From Rhodoferax sp. (lineage in GTDB: Bacteria; Pseudomonadota; Gammaproteobacteria; Burkholderiales; Burkholderiaceae_C): a DNA stretch of 32,014 nt. Shown here piece after piece: positions 23,386 through 31,739 of this stretch. Both the position numbers and the translations under genes were made by a program. The DNA lies in NCBI GenBank assembly GCA_018061265.1, contig JAGOUM010000038.1:1-32014 (forward strand). Reading direction: 5' to 3'. The notes beneath the pieces were generated by a model. The model saw nothing but the letters and a program-made list of their open reading frames with translations. It was not told the origin of the DNA and did not search any database. Position 1 is the stretch's first letter. Each line of letters begins with the position of its first letter.

Positions 23386-24273
23386 TCAGGTCAATTCCAG
23401 AAGCAGTGGCTGGTGGTCAGAGGCACGACTGTCTGCGTTGACGCTCAGAGTTGACCTGCGCGCTGCCAAGGCGTCGCTGATCCAGACATAGTCACAGGTG
23501 ATCGGCTGTGGACCGTACAGTCGGTCGTAGAGCCGGAATGTGGGTGCATGCGGCATCAAGTTGTGACACACCCTCCACGCATCGTGCCAACGATAGGATC
23601 CATTCTCAATAGCAGCAACCACATGTTCCGATTGCGCTGTAGCCCAAAAAGGCTCCTGAATCGCAGCGTACTCCGGGGCACCTGGCTCGAAATTGAAGTC
23701 ACCGCATAGCAGGGCCTGCGTGGTGTGTGGAACGCACCTAAAAGGCGTGGTTTCATTCTCGGGTTTCGGTGGCTGCAATGCCAAGGTGCATGCCTGTGCC
23801 TGCAGTTCGCGCAAGGCACATGTTTGCGCCATGCGTTGCCCGGCTGAGTAATACTCCAGATGCGTCGTCATCACCCGCAATGTGCCCAGCACAGGGTCAA
23901 CAATGGTGACGCTGCTGCACATCCGCGCCATGCTGGGTACGGACGGGTCAGCCGGCCATGGCAAGGGGTAATGTTGCACGTTGACCACAGGCAGTCGGGT
24001 CGCGATCAGGTTGCCAAAACGCTGTCGCTGCCCTCGAGTGCCAAATCCGTCCACCGCAGCGCCGAAAAACACCTGATAGCCTGGCAACAGGGCTTGTAAC
24101 TGCGCGGGCTGGTCACCAGGTTCGCCTGGCAGGCCGTCAAATCCCTGCGAGATCTCCTGCAGGCACAGGACGTCAAAATCGGCCATGGCGCGCGCTTCGA
24201 CCACGATGCGCTCGGGGCTGACGACGCCGTCGGTGCCACAGCACCATTGGGTATTCCAGGTGATCAGTTTCAT
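23386..24273 (-). CDS. endonuclease/exonuclease/phosphatase (EEP) family phosphodiesterase
   Basis: 295 residues of the EEP superfamily (PF03372). Motifs: ITWNTQW (3-9), CLQEI (metal-binding Glu, about 36-40), THLEYY, GDFNFE, CDYVWIS and the terminal SDHQPLLLEL with the catalytic Asp-His. No signal peptide, so cytoplasmic. Its ATG overlaps the TGA of a ugpE remnant (ATGA, 24273-24270), which shows it was once the last gene of a ugp operon, where E. coli has ugpQ. I infer hydrolysis of imported glycerophosphodiesters or a similar phosphodiester. It is now cut off from the working ugpE by about 3.3 kb, so its present promoter is unclear. Confidence 0.85.
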   Translation of the reverse strand: MKLITWNTQWCCGTDGVVSPERIVVEARAMADFDVLCLQEISQGFDGLPGEPGDQPAQLQALLPGYQVFFGAAVDGFGTRGQRQRFGNLIATRLPVVNVQHYPLPWPADPSVPSMARMCSSVTIVDPVLGTLRVMTTHLEYYSAGQRMAQTCALRELQAQACTLALQPPKPENETTPFRCVPHTTQALLCGDFNFEPGAPEYAAIQEPFWATAQSEHVVAAIENGSYRWHDAWRVCHNLMPHAPTFRLYDRLYGPQPITCDYVWISDALAARRSTLSVNADSRASDHQPLLLELT

Positions 24274-24700
24274 TTGATGCCGGCTCGCATAAAGCTTTCA
24301 ACAAACTGGCGCTGAAACAGCAGGAACGCCAGCAACAGAGGCGCACCGCTCATCAGCATGGCAGCGGTGATGATGATGGACCAGTCGATGCCCTGGTCGG
24401 TGGCAGAAAAAACCTGCAAGCCCACCGCGAGCGGGCGCGCCTGTTGGCCGTTGGTCACGATCAGCCGTCACCGGACATTATTCCAGTTAAAGCTTAGGGG
24501 TCAAGCAAGAATAGCCTGGACAAAGGAGTCGTGATGGCAAGTGCAAGGCGCGGCGCAAGCCGCGCGGTGTAGCAGGCTACACAAGCGGTTTGCAACAACG
24601 CATTGCGCTTGTCAGCACGGTCGAACTGTTCAAGTTATTCTTGCTTTGCCCCTCACCGACATCAGCGCAAATGCGGTACAGCTTGACCGGAGCTGGGACC
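24270..24700 (-). pseudogene. decayed C-terminal remnant of ugpE, split by a MITE
   Basis: The minus strand 24494-24270 aligns with the last ~75 codons of the intact ugpE at 27559, ending in FQRQFVESFMRAGIK. The Trp codon of the intact copy (NFLWPL) is TGA here (24470-24468). Homology is interrupted at 24495-24653 by a palindromic element and resumes at 24654 (matching 27781 onward) with an apparent one-base frameshift, fading near 24700. By eye about four bases in five agree, so the duplication is not recent. Confidence 0.8.
24495..24653. mobile_element. MITE-like palindromic element (about 159 bp)
   Basis: Terminal inverted repeats AGGGGTCAAGCAAGAATA (24496-24513) and TATTCTTGCTTTGCCCCT (24636-24653) match at 16 of 18 positions. 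The interior is also imperfectly self-complementary, with GTGTAGC/GCTACAC at the centre. Comparison with the intact ugpE shows the exact insertion: ...AAAGCT is followed by CACCGAC there, whereas here the element lies between them. It has no coding capacity and would need a transposase supplied in trans. Any target duplication is at most 1-2 bp. Confidence 0.75.
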
Positions 24701-24849
24701 TGATTGTCTGCCGCGCTGAAAGCCAAAACGGTGCAAATGGCGGCCCTCGCAGGCGGGAAACAGTCCAAAAGCGAGCTGAAGTTGACTGAATTGGCCCAAC
24801 GCGGCAATGCTATAAACGCCGACTTGAGAACACAACAAGGAGGACGCCT
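24701..24849 (+). promoter_or_regulatory. leader of M1 aminopeptidase gene
   Basis: TATAAA at 24811-24816 is a plausible -10, but no -35 is well spaced (TTGACT at 24782 is too far). AAGGAGG at 24837-24843 is an excellent ribosome binding site for the ATG at 24850. No Pho box was found, unlike most promoters here. Confidence 0.45.
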
Positions 24850-27507
24850 ATGGGCTACAAGAACTTCTGCCGACCGCGCGCATTGTCCGTTTGCCTTTGG
24901 CTGGCGGGTGTTGTCGCACTGTTGCCTGTTGCGCTGCCGATCGCCGCTGCAGCACCTAGCGCGCAGCACCAGATTACCACCCAGTTGCCCACAGGCGTCG
25001 TGCCGCAGCATTACCGGCTGCAGCTCTCACCCAACGCGGCCGAGCTGCGGTTTTCGGCGCAGTTGGAAATCGACCTGAAGGTGCAGCGCGCGACCCGCAG
25101 CATCACACTGCACGCGCTCGATCTGGCGTTCTCGCGCGTGGCGAGTCCGGGCTCGGGGGTGGCGCAGGTCACGCTCGACCCGGCTGCGCAGACCGCCACC
25201 TTCCGGTTTGAGCAGCCTCTCGCACCTGGGCGACACACGCTCACGCTGGACTACACCGGCAAGATTTACAAGCAGGCCGCGGGCTTGTTTGCTTTGGACT
25301 ATGAAAGCGGGGGGGGCACGCGCCGCGCACTTTTCACCCAGTTTGAGGCGGCTGATGCGCGCCGCGTGATCCCGTCATGGGATGAACCGGCGTTCAAAGC
25401 CACCTTTGATGTCAGCCTGACCGTGCCCAGCGGTCAGACCGCGGTCAGCAACATGCCTGTGGCTGCCACCACACCGGCGGGTGAGGGCCTGCAGACAGTT
25501 CGGTTTTTGACCTCGCCCAAGATGTCGACCTATTTGCTCTCGCTCAACGTCGGTGATTTTGAGCGCAAGGCCGAACGGCAGGGCGCTACCGAGCTGGCGG
25601 TGGTGACGCGCGCCGGCGAGCTGGCCAAGGCCGACTTTGCGCTGGAGGCGGCGCGCCAGTCGCTGGATTGGTACAACGATTATTTTGGTTTGCCCTACCC
25701 CTTGCCCAAGCTCGACCACCTCGCTGCACCGGGCCAGAGTCAGTTTTTTGGCGCGATGGAAAACTGGGGTTCGATTTTTTACTTTGAGTACGCGATGCTG
25801 CTCGACCCGAGTTTCTCGACCCAGCGCGACCGCCAGGGGGTGTTTACCACGGTAGCGCACGAGACCGCGCACCAGTGGTTTGGCAACCTGGTGACTATGG
25901 CCTGGTGGGACGACTTGTGGCTCAACGAGGGATTTGCCTCGTGGTTGGCGGGGCGTGCGGCAGAAAAGTTTCACCCCGAGTGGCAGGCAGAACTTGGCGC
26001 GGTCGAGGCGCGCAACTGGGCCATGCGCCAAGACGCGCTGGCCACGAGCCACGCCGTGGTGCAAAAGGTGGCCACGGTCGAGCAAATGTCGCAGGCGTTT
26101 GACGGCATCACCTACAGCAAGGGTGAGGCTGTGATCCGCATGCTTGAGGCCACACTGGGCGAGACCGCCTGGCGCGCCGGGGTGCGCGCCTATATGCGGC
26201 AGCACGCCTATGGCAACGCCACCTCACACGACCTGTGGCGTGCGCTGGAGGTGGCAGCGAAGCAGCCGGTGCGCCGTATGGCGCGCGACTTCACCGAGCA
26301 ACCGGGGGTGCCGCTGATCACCCTCAAAGCCGCAAGCTGCCGCAATGGCCGCACTCAGGTTGACCTGGTGCAAGGCGAATTTGCGCCCGACCGACCCACC
26401 AAGACGGCGCGGCGCTGGCAGGTGCCGGTGACGCTGCAGTTGGCTGGCGGCGCAGAAACGGTCAAAACGCTGGTGCGTCAGGGGCGTGCCCGGGTCAGCT
26501 TGCCTGGCTGCGGCACGGTGGTGCTCAACGCCGGGCAGAACGGTTACTTTCGCAGTGCCTACGGCGCGGAATCGATGACGGCGCTGAGCACTGCATTTGG
26601 TCGACTGCCTGCGGTCGACCAACTCGGCACCCTGCACGACACCTGGGCGCTGGGGCTGGGCGGGGGCATGGCCCCCACTGACGCACTGCGCCTGCTGGCC
26701 GCGCTGCCGGTTGACGCCGACCCGCAGGTGTGGTCGGCCGCACTCAACATTGCCGGCGAGGTCGACCGTCTGTACCTCGGCATGGCGGCCGAGCAAGCCC
26801 AGTGGCGAGCGCGCATGATCGCGCTGTTGCAACCGTTGTTGCAGCGCTTGGGTTGGTTGCCGAAGGCCGGTGAGACCGACCCCACGGCCAATCTGCGTAA
26901 CGACCTGATAGGCACGCTGGGTGACTTTGGTGATGCTCAAGTGGTTGAAGGTGCACGCGAGCGGCTTGCCGCCGAGACCAGCAACCCCGCCGCAATACCG
27001 GCCACATTGCGGCGCACCGTGCTGGGGGTGGTGGCGCGCCATGCCGATGCCACCACCTGGGAGAGTTTGCGCGCCCGCGCCAACGCTGAGAAAAATGCCA
27101 TGGTGCGCGACGAGTTGTTTGAGCTGCTGGGTGCGCCGCAAGACACGGCGCTGGCACAACGTGCGCTGGAGCTTGCGCTGACCGCCGAGCCTGGTGAAAC
27201 CACCAGCCCGTCGCTGCTGCGCCGTGTGGCCTGGCGCCATCCTGATCTGGCCTGGGACTTTGTGCAGCAGCATCTGCCAGCGGTTTTCGAGAAACTGCAA
27301 ACCTCTGAGCGCAGCAGCTTTGTGCCCCGGCTGGGTCAGGCCTCGGTTGACCCGGCCATGATCGACAAGATCAGCGCATATGCCCAGACGTACATTCCCC
27401 CAGATGCCCGGCGCAAGGCAGAAGAGAGCATTGGCACCATTCGTGAGCGGCTGCGTGTTCGCCAAACCCGCTTGCCACAAATCACGGCCTGGATGGCGCA
27501 GCGCTGA
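24850..27507 (+). CDS. M1-family zinc aminopeptidase, exported
   Basis: 885 residues. An N-terminal signal peptide (hydrophobic 13-34, cleavage after AAAA) leads into the M1 beta-domain. The exopeptidase signature GAMEN is at 301-305, and the zinc site HETAH at 337-341 with the distal Glu in LNEG (360), exactly the HExxH-x18-E spacing of gluzincins. The C-terminal half is the ERAP1-like helical domain. It removes N-terminal amino acids from peptides, probably in the periplasm. The gene is on the opposite strand to the ugp operon and lies inside the duplicated ugpE/EEP junction. It has no Pho box, and its GC-rich codons differ from neighbours, so I infer it was inserted here. Confidence 0.92.
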   Translation: MGYKNFCRPRALSVCLWLAGVVALLPVALPIAAAAPSAQHQITTQLPTGVVPQHYRLQLSPNAAELRFSAQLEIDLKVQRATRSITLHALDLAFSRVASPGSGVAQVTLDPAAQTATFRFEQPLAPGRHTLTLDYTGKIYKQAAGLFALDYESGGGTRRALFTQFEAADARRVIPSWDEPAFKATFDVSLTVPSGQTAVSNMPVAATTPAGEGLQTVRFLTSPKMSTYLLSLNVGDFERKAERQGATELAVVTRAGELAKADFALEAARQSLDWYNDYFGLPYPLPKLDHLAAPGQSQFFGAMENWGSIFYFEYAMLLDPSFSTQRDRQGVFTTVAHETAHQWFGNLVTMAWWDDLWLNEGFASWLAGRAAEKFHPEWQAELGAVEARNWAMRQDALATSHAVVQKVATVEQMSQAFDGITYSKGEAVIRMLEATLGETAWRAGVRAYMRQHAYGNATSHDLWRALEVAAKQPVRRMARDFTEQPGVPLITLKAASCRNGRTQVDLVQGEFAPDRPTKTARRWQVPVTLQLAGGAETVKTLVRQGRARVSLPGCGTVVLNAGQNGYFRSAYGAESMTALSTAFGRLPAVDQLGTLHDTWALGLGGGMAPTDALRLLAALPVDADPQVWSAALNIAGEVDRLYLGMAAEQAQWRARMIALLQPLLQRLGWLPKAGETDPTANLRNDLIGTLGDFGDAQVVEGARERLAAETSNPAAIPATLRRTVLGVVARHADATTWESLRARANAEKNAMVRDELFELLGAPQDTALAQRALELALTAEPGETTSPSLLRRVAWRHPDLAWDFVQQHLPAVFEKLQTSERSSFVPRLGQASVDPAMIDKISAYAQTYIPPDARRKAEESIGTIRERLRVRQTRLPQITAWMAQR

Positions 27508-27534
27508 GGCACCCCGGCCATACGCCTTGGCGGC

Positions 27535-27562
27535 ATTGGGTGTTCCAGGTGATCAGTTTCAT
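27535..27562 (-). pseudogene. 5' stub of a second EEP phosphodiesterase gene
   Basis: Overlapping the ugpE stop by ATGA, a frame reads MKLITWNTQ, identical to the first nine residues of the EEP protein at 23386-24273. It then diverges abruptly near 27535. The stub marks the right-hand breakpoint of the M1-containing segment. Confidence 0.8.
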
Positions 27563-28404
27563 TTGATGCCAGCGCGCATGAAGTTTTGGACAAATTGACG
27601 TTGAAACAGCAAGAATGCCAGCAGCAGGGGCGCTGAACTCATCAATGTGGCGGCAGTGATGATCGACCAGTCTATGCCCTGGTCCACCGCTGAAAAGATT
27701 TGTAGCCCTACCGTGAGCGGGCGCGCCTGCTGGCTGTTGGTCACAAGCAGTGGCCACAGGAAATTGTTCCAGTGAAAGCTCACCGACACCAGCGCAAACG
27801 CCGTGTAGGTTGGTTTGGCCAGTGGCACATAAACGCGCCACAGGGTTTGCAGCGCGCTGGCACCCTCTGCCCGGGCCGCATCGTCCAGCTCTTTGGGAAT
27901 GCCCATGAAGGTCTGGCGCAGCAAAAATATGGCAAATGCCGAGGCAAAGTACGGCAGGCCAATCGCCCACAGCGAGTCCACCAGGCCAAGCTGCGCCATG
28001 GTCTTGTAGTTTTCCACCACCAGAATGTCGGGCATCACCATCAGTTGCACCAGCACCAGTGCAAACATCAGGTTGCGGCCACGAAACCGGTAGCGTGCAA
28101 AAGCATAAGCCGCCAGCGTGGCCAGTACCAGTTGCGCGGCCAAAATCATGCCGACCAGCAGCGTGGTGTTGAAAAAGTAGCGCGCAAAAGGGGCTGCCGC
28201 CCAGGCACGCCTGAAGTTGTCCAGCGTCAGCGGCGCGTCCAGCGCAAAGCGGGTGGCGTATTCGGCGGGGTGAAACGCAGTCCACACCGCATAGACCAGT
28301 GGCAGCACCCACAGCAGCGCCAGCAGCCAGGCGGCCAGGGTGTCGAGCCAGCCGGACTCGTTAAACAGCAGTCGCTGGTGGGGTGGGTGAATCAGCCTGC
28401 TCAC
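27559..28404 (-). CDS. ugpE: UgpE-like ABC transporter permease
   Basis: 281 residues, six predicted membrane segments, and the permease EAA loop DDAARAEGASALQTLWRVYVPLAKP (about 160-185), which contacts the ATPase. It is the second permease of a carbohydrate-type ABC importer, here assigned to sn-glycerol-3-phosphate/glycerophosphodiesters from the operon set and the Pho context. Start overlaps the ugpA stop by ATGA (28404-28401), indicating translational coupling. It ends FQRQFVQNFMRAGIK, the same ending as the decayed copy near 24270. Confidence 0.88.
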   Translation of the reverse strand: MSRLIHPPHQRLLFNESGWLDTLAAWLLALLWVLPLVYAVWTAFHPAEYATRFALDAPLTLDNFRRAWAAAPFARYFFNTTLLVGMILAAQLVLATLAAYAFARYRFRGRNLMFALVLVQLMVMPDILVVENYKTMAQLGLVDSLWAIGLPYFASAFAIFLLRQTFMGIPKELDDAARAEGASALQTLWRVYVPLAKPTYTAFALVSVSFHWNNFLWPLLVTNSQQARPLTVGLQIFSAVDQGIDWSIITAATLMSSAPLLLAFLLFQRQFVQNFMRAGIK

Positions 28405-29279
28405 TGGTAATGCACCTTGCGGTCGCCTATAAAAAACTGTAGCAAGGCGATGCTCGCCAGCATCGCGACCAACACCACGGTGATGGCCGCTGCGTAGGCA
28501 GTATCCCAGAAGCTAAAGCCAACCTCGTACAGGTAAAACAGCAGCAGCGTGGAGGCATTGTCCGGCCCGCCGCGCGTCAGTACAAACAGGTGGTCCACCA
28601 TGCGAAAGCCGTTGATAAACGCGTTGACCAGCACAAACAAGGTGGTCGGCATCAGCAGCGGCCACTGCACCCGGCGAAAAAACGTCCAGCGCGAAGCCCC
28701 CTCAATGGCCGCTGCCTCGCGCAGGCTGGGGTTCAGGCTTTGCAGCGCGGCCAAGTAAAAAATCATGAAAAAACCGGCTTCCTTCCATATGGCGACTGCG
28801 GTGACAGCTCCCAAAGCCGTAGCGGGACTGCCGAGCCAGTTGTGCGACGGCAAGCCCAGCGCGCCGCTCACCTGCTCCAGCAAGCCGTATTGCGGGGTGT
28901 AGAAAAACAGCCAGATGTTGGCCACCGCAATCATCGGCAGCACGGTGGGCGTGAAGTAAGCCATGCGCAGAAACGCCCGGCCCGCCATGCGCTCGTTGAT
29001 CCACAGTGCCATCAGCAACGCCAGACCGATGGACACCGGAATGGTGACACCGGCAAACCACAGGTTGTTTTTCAGCGCCTTCCAGAACACCGGGTCGGCC
29101 GCCATCAACTGATAGTTTTCCAGCCCCACCCAGACGCTGGGCCGCGCGCCTTTGGGTGTGGAATAAAAGCTGTCGATCAGCGTGGCGGCCACCGGCCAGT
29201 GGGTAAAGGCCAGCAGCAGCAACAACGCCGGCAGCAGCATCAGCCAGACATAGCCAGTACGCAGTCCGTTGGATGACAT
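28401..29279 (-). CDS. ugpA: UgpA-like ABC transporter permease
   Basis: 292 residues with a hydrophobic first helix (YVWLMLLPALLLLLAF, about 10-25), five further helices and the EAA loop EAAAIEGASRWTFFRRVQWPLL (about 192-213). This matches the first permease of the UgpAE pair, which forms the channel for glycerol phosphates. It lies 53 bp after ugpB and overlaps ugpE, consistent with one leftward transcript from the Pho box upstream of ugpC. Related sugar importers of the MalF type are the alternative. Confidence 0.88.
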   Translation of the reverse strand: MSSNGLRTGYVWLMLLPALLLLLAFTHWPVAATLIDSFYSTPKGARPSVWVGLENYQLMAADPVFWKALKNNLWFAGVTIPVSIGLALLMALWINERMAGRAFLRMAYFTPTVLPMIAVANIWLFFYTPQYGLLEQVSGALGLPSHNWLGSPATALGAVTAVAIWKEAGFFMIFYLAALQSLNPSLREAAAIEGASRWTFFRRVQWPLLMPTTLFVLVNAFINGFRMVDHLFVLTRGGPDNASTLLLFYLYEVGFSFWDTAYAAAITVVLVAMLASIALLQFFIGDRKVHYQ

Positions 29280-29332
29280 GGTGGAACGGGCGATATCGGC
29301 CGCAGTCTGGCGAATGTGCAGCCGTACTTCGC

Positions 29333-30637
29333 TTACTTGTAAGCGCGCAGGATGCGCTCAGCCTCGGCTTGCGCATCCTTCATGGCCTGCGCTGCGGTCT
29401 TGCTGCCGGTCAGCGCTGCCTGCAAGCCATCGTTGAGCGCCTTGGTCACGCGCTGGTTGTCGTGGGTGGACAACTCGGCCACGGCCACCGGCAACTGGTC
29501 GCACGCCACCAGTGCGGCGGGAAAGCCCTGGCCATACTGCTTGAGCGCTGGCGTGTCATACGCTGCCGGCGACACCGCTACATAGCCGGTATCAATGCTC
29601 CACTGCGCAGCGCGCTCGGGCTGCGTGACCCATTTCACAAACTCAAACGCGGCTCGCTGCTGCGCCGGGGTGGATTTTTTGAAGATGTAGAAATTGCCGC
29701 CGCCGGTGGGTGAGCCCTTGCGTGCATTGCCTGGAATCATGCCCACGCCAAAGTCAAACTTGGCGTTGGTCTTGATGTTGGTGAGGTTGCCGGTGGTGGT
29801 GAAGATGATGGCCGCCTTTTTCTCGAAAAAGTCTTTCGGGGTGGTGCCCCACTCGACCACGCCGGGCGGGTGTATGCCGGCCTTGCCCAGGTCCACCCAG
29901 TATTGCAAGGCTTCCACCACTTTGGGGTCGTCAAACTTGACGGTGGTGCCTGTCTCGTTGGCCAGCATCGCACCGTTGGTGGTGCTCAGCGTCTGAAACA
30001 ACCAGTACGGAAAGCCGCTGGACGGAATTTGCACGCCCCAGGTGTTGACCTTGCCCGTGCTGTCTTTTTGCGTCAGTTTGGTCGCTGCGTCTTTGAGTTC
30101 GGCCCAGCTGGCGGGGGCCTTGTTGGGGTCCAGCCCGGCTTGCTTGAACAAATCCTTGTTCCAGTACATCACCACGGTGGAGCGCTGAAACGGTATGCCC
30201 CAGGTCTTGCCGCCGGTCTGGCTGTTTTGCATGAACGCCGGGTAAAAGCCTTTGAGCCAGGCCTGGTCTTGGGCGGTTTTGACAAAGTTGTCAAACGGTA
30301 CCACCGCGTCTTCATCGATCAGCGTGAACATGTCGGTGGACAGCAGCACCGAGGTGACCGGCGGCGTGCCCGACTTGTGCGCGGTGAGCGCCTTGACGAT
30401 GCTTTCCTGGTAGCTGCCAGCGTAGATCGGTGTCACCTTGATGTGCGGATGCGCTTTCATGAAATCGGTGGCAAAGCCGTCAATCACCTTGGTGATGGGG
30501 CCGCCAACAGCCACCGGGTAGAAGAATTGCACTTCCACCGGGTTTTGTGCATGAATTTGGCCTGTAGCGCATGCCAGCATTGCGCTAGCAGCTATTAACT
30601 TCAGAGTCGTCAGTTGCATAAAGGTTTTTCGTTTCAT
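29333..30637 (-). CDS. ugpB: UgpB-like periplasmic substrate-binding protein
   Basis: 434 residues of the extracellular solute-binding protein family 1. Signal peptide MKRKTFMQLTTLKLIAASAMLACATGQIHAQ with a cleavage site after HAQ. Mature regions FYPVAVGGPITKVIDGFATDF, YAGSYQESIVKALTAHKSG and GGGNFYIFKKSTPAQQRAAFEFVKW resemble UgpB-type binders of glycerol-3-phosphate and glycerophosphocholine. The start at 30637 has AAGGAAA about 7 bases upstream on the minus strand. The gene follows ugpC after only 32 bp. Substrate is inferred from context, since the family also binds oligosaccharides. Confidence 0.88.
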   Translation of the reverse strand: MKRKTFMQLTTLKLIAASAMLACATGQIHAQNPVEVQFFYPVAVGGPITKVIDGFATDFMKAHPHIKVTPIYAGSYQESIVKALTAHKSGTPPVTSVLLSTDMFTLIDEDAVVPFDNFVKTAQDQAWLKGFYPAFMQNSQTGGKTWGIPFQRSTVVMYWNKDLFKQAGLDPNKAPASWAELKDAATKLTQKDSTGKVNTWGVQIPSSGFPYWLFQTLSTTNGAMLANETGTTVKFDDPKVVEALQYWVDLGKAGIHPPGVVEWGTTPKDFFEKKAAIIFTTTGNLTNIKTNAKFDFGVGMIPGNARKGSPTGGGNFYIFKKSTPAQQRAAFEFVKWVTQPERAAQWSIDTGYVAVSPAAYDTPALKQYGQGFPAALVACDQLPVAVAELSTHDNQRVTKALNDGLQAALTGSKTAAQAMKDAQAEAERILRAYK

Positions 30638-30669
30638 GGTAAGTTTCCTTATGGTCGATGGTTGAGGTT

Positions 30670-31686
30670 TCAGGGAATTCGCAGGCCTTGGGCATCAAAG
30701 CCATGGCTGTGACCGGTGTCCCAGCGCAAGTGCACGGTGTCACCTGTGCTGGCGGGGTGCTGGCCGTCCAACCGCACCAGCAGGGTTTGGCTGCCCAATT
30801 GGCAGCGCAGCACCAGGTCGGCGCCGAGGTATTCGACGCTTTGCACCTGGGCGGCATGGCCGTCGGGGTCGATTTGAATGGCCTCGGGGCGCACGCCCAA
30901 GGTAGATGCCACCACGGGAATGGAGACCTTGCTGCCAGCGATGCAGCCGTTTTCCAGCGTCAACAGGTTCATTGGCGGCGTGCCGATAAATCGTGCGGCA
31001 AAGGTGCTGGCCGGGCGGGCATACAGCTCGCGCGGCGCGCCCACTTGTTCAATGCGGCCACGGTTGAGCAGCACCACCTGGTCAGCCATGCTCATCGCTT
31101 CGCTTTGGTCATGCGTGACATACACCACCGTCAGACCCAGCGTGCGCTGAATGTCGCGCAGCTCGCGGCGCATGTCCTGGCGCAACTGGGCATCCAGATT
31201 GGACAGCGGCTCGTCCATCAGGCAAACCTTGGCCTGGGCCACCAGCGCCCGCCCTAGCGCCACGCGTTGCTGCTGTCCGCCCGACAGCTGGCTGGGTTTG
31301 CGCTGCAGCAAGTCGCTCAAACCCAGCAAGGCAGCGGCTTCCTTGAGGCGGCGCGCGGTTTCGGCAGCCGGTGTCTTGCGTATCGACAAGCCAAAAGTGA
31401 TGTTGTCAGCCACATTCAGGTGCGGAAACAAGGCGTAGTTCTGAAATACCATGGCCACGCCACGTTGCGCTGGTGGCAGGGCCGTCACATTGCGCCCATC
31501 CACCCACACCGTGCCGCTGCTGGCGGTGTCCAGCCCGGCAATGATGCGCAAGGTGGTGGACTTGCCGCAACCCGAGGGGCCCAGCAGCACACAAAACGTG
31601 CCTGGCTGAATGCGCAAATCCACACCCACCAACGCATGGCTGGTTCCCCAGGATTTGCAGATACCGGTCAGTTCAATGGCGGACAT
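30670..31686 (-). CDS. ugpC: UgpC-like ABC transporter ATPase
   Basis: 338 residues. Walker A GPSGCGKST (36-44), signature LSGGQQQRVALGRAL (about 134-148), Walker B VCLMDEPLSNLD (about 155-166), H-loop THDQSEA, and the C-terminal TOBE/regulatory domain typical of MalK/UgpC (about 235-335). It powers the importer. It is the first gene of the leftward operon, a different order from E. coli ugpBAECQ. A Pho box array 25-50 bp upstream implies induction by phosphate limitation. The start lacks a strong ribosome binding site but fits the family's usual N-terminus. Confidence 0.9.
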   Translation of the reverse strand: MSAIELTGICKSWGTSHALVGVDLRIQPGTFCVLLGPSGCGKSTTLRIIAGLDTASSGTVWVDGRNVTALPPAQRGVAMVFQNYALFPHLNVADNITFGLSIRKTPAAETARRLKEAAALLGLSDLLQRKPSQLSGGQQQRVALGRALVAQAKVCLMDEPLSNLDAQLRQDMRRELRDIQRTLGLTVVYVTHDQSEAMSMADQVVLLNRGRIEQVGAPRELYARPASTFAARFIGTPPMNLLTLENGCIAGSKVSIPVVASTLGVRPEAIQIDPDGHAAQVQSVEYLGADLVLRCQLGSQTLLVRLDGQHPASTGDTVHLRWDTGHSHGFDAQGLRIP

Positions 31687-31703
31687 TCCGCCAGCTTAGA
31701 GAC

Positions 31704-31737
31704 CCAATATGACGCAGCCGCGACAAAAACTTGACAG
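31704..31737 (-). promoter_or_regulatory. Pho box array upstream of ugpCBAE
   Basis: On the minus strand three 7-mers at 11-bp spacing: CTGTCAA (31737-31731), TTGTCGC (31726-31720) and GCGTCAT (31715-31709). Ten bases after the second lies TATTGG (31709-31704); ten after the third, TAAGCT (31698-31693). Either could serve as -10. Confidence 0.65.
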
Positions 31738-31739
31738 AC

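Noticed and set aside
26224-27480. 418-codon open frame on the minus strand
   Set aside because: Antisense to the M1 aminopeptidase gene; Gln/Arg/His-rich with no recognisable domain.
24850-27507. M1 aminopeptidase as a member of the Pho regulon
   Set aside because: No Pho box in its leader, and its position inside a broken duplication indicates insertion rather than membership.
27482-28312. 276-codon minus-strand frame overlapping ugpE
   Set aside because: Out-of-frame shadow of ugpE on the same strand; the ugpE frame has the EAA loop and homology to the decayed copy.
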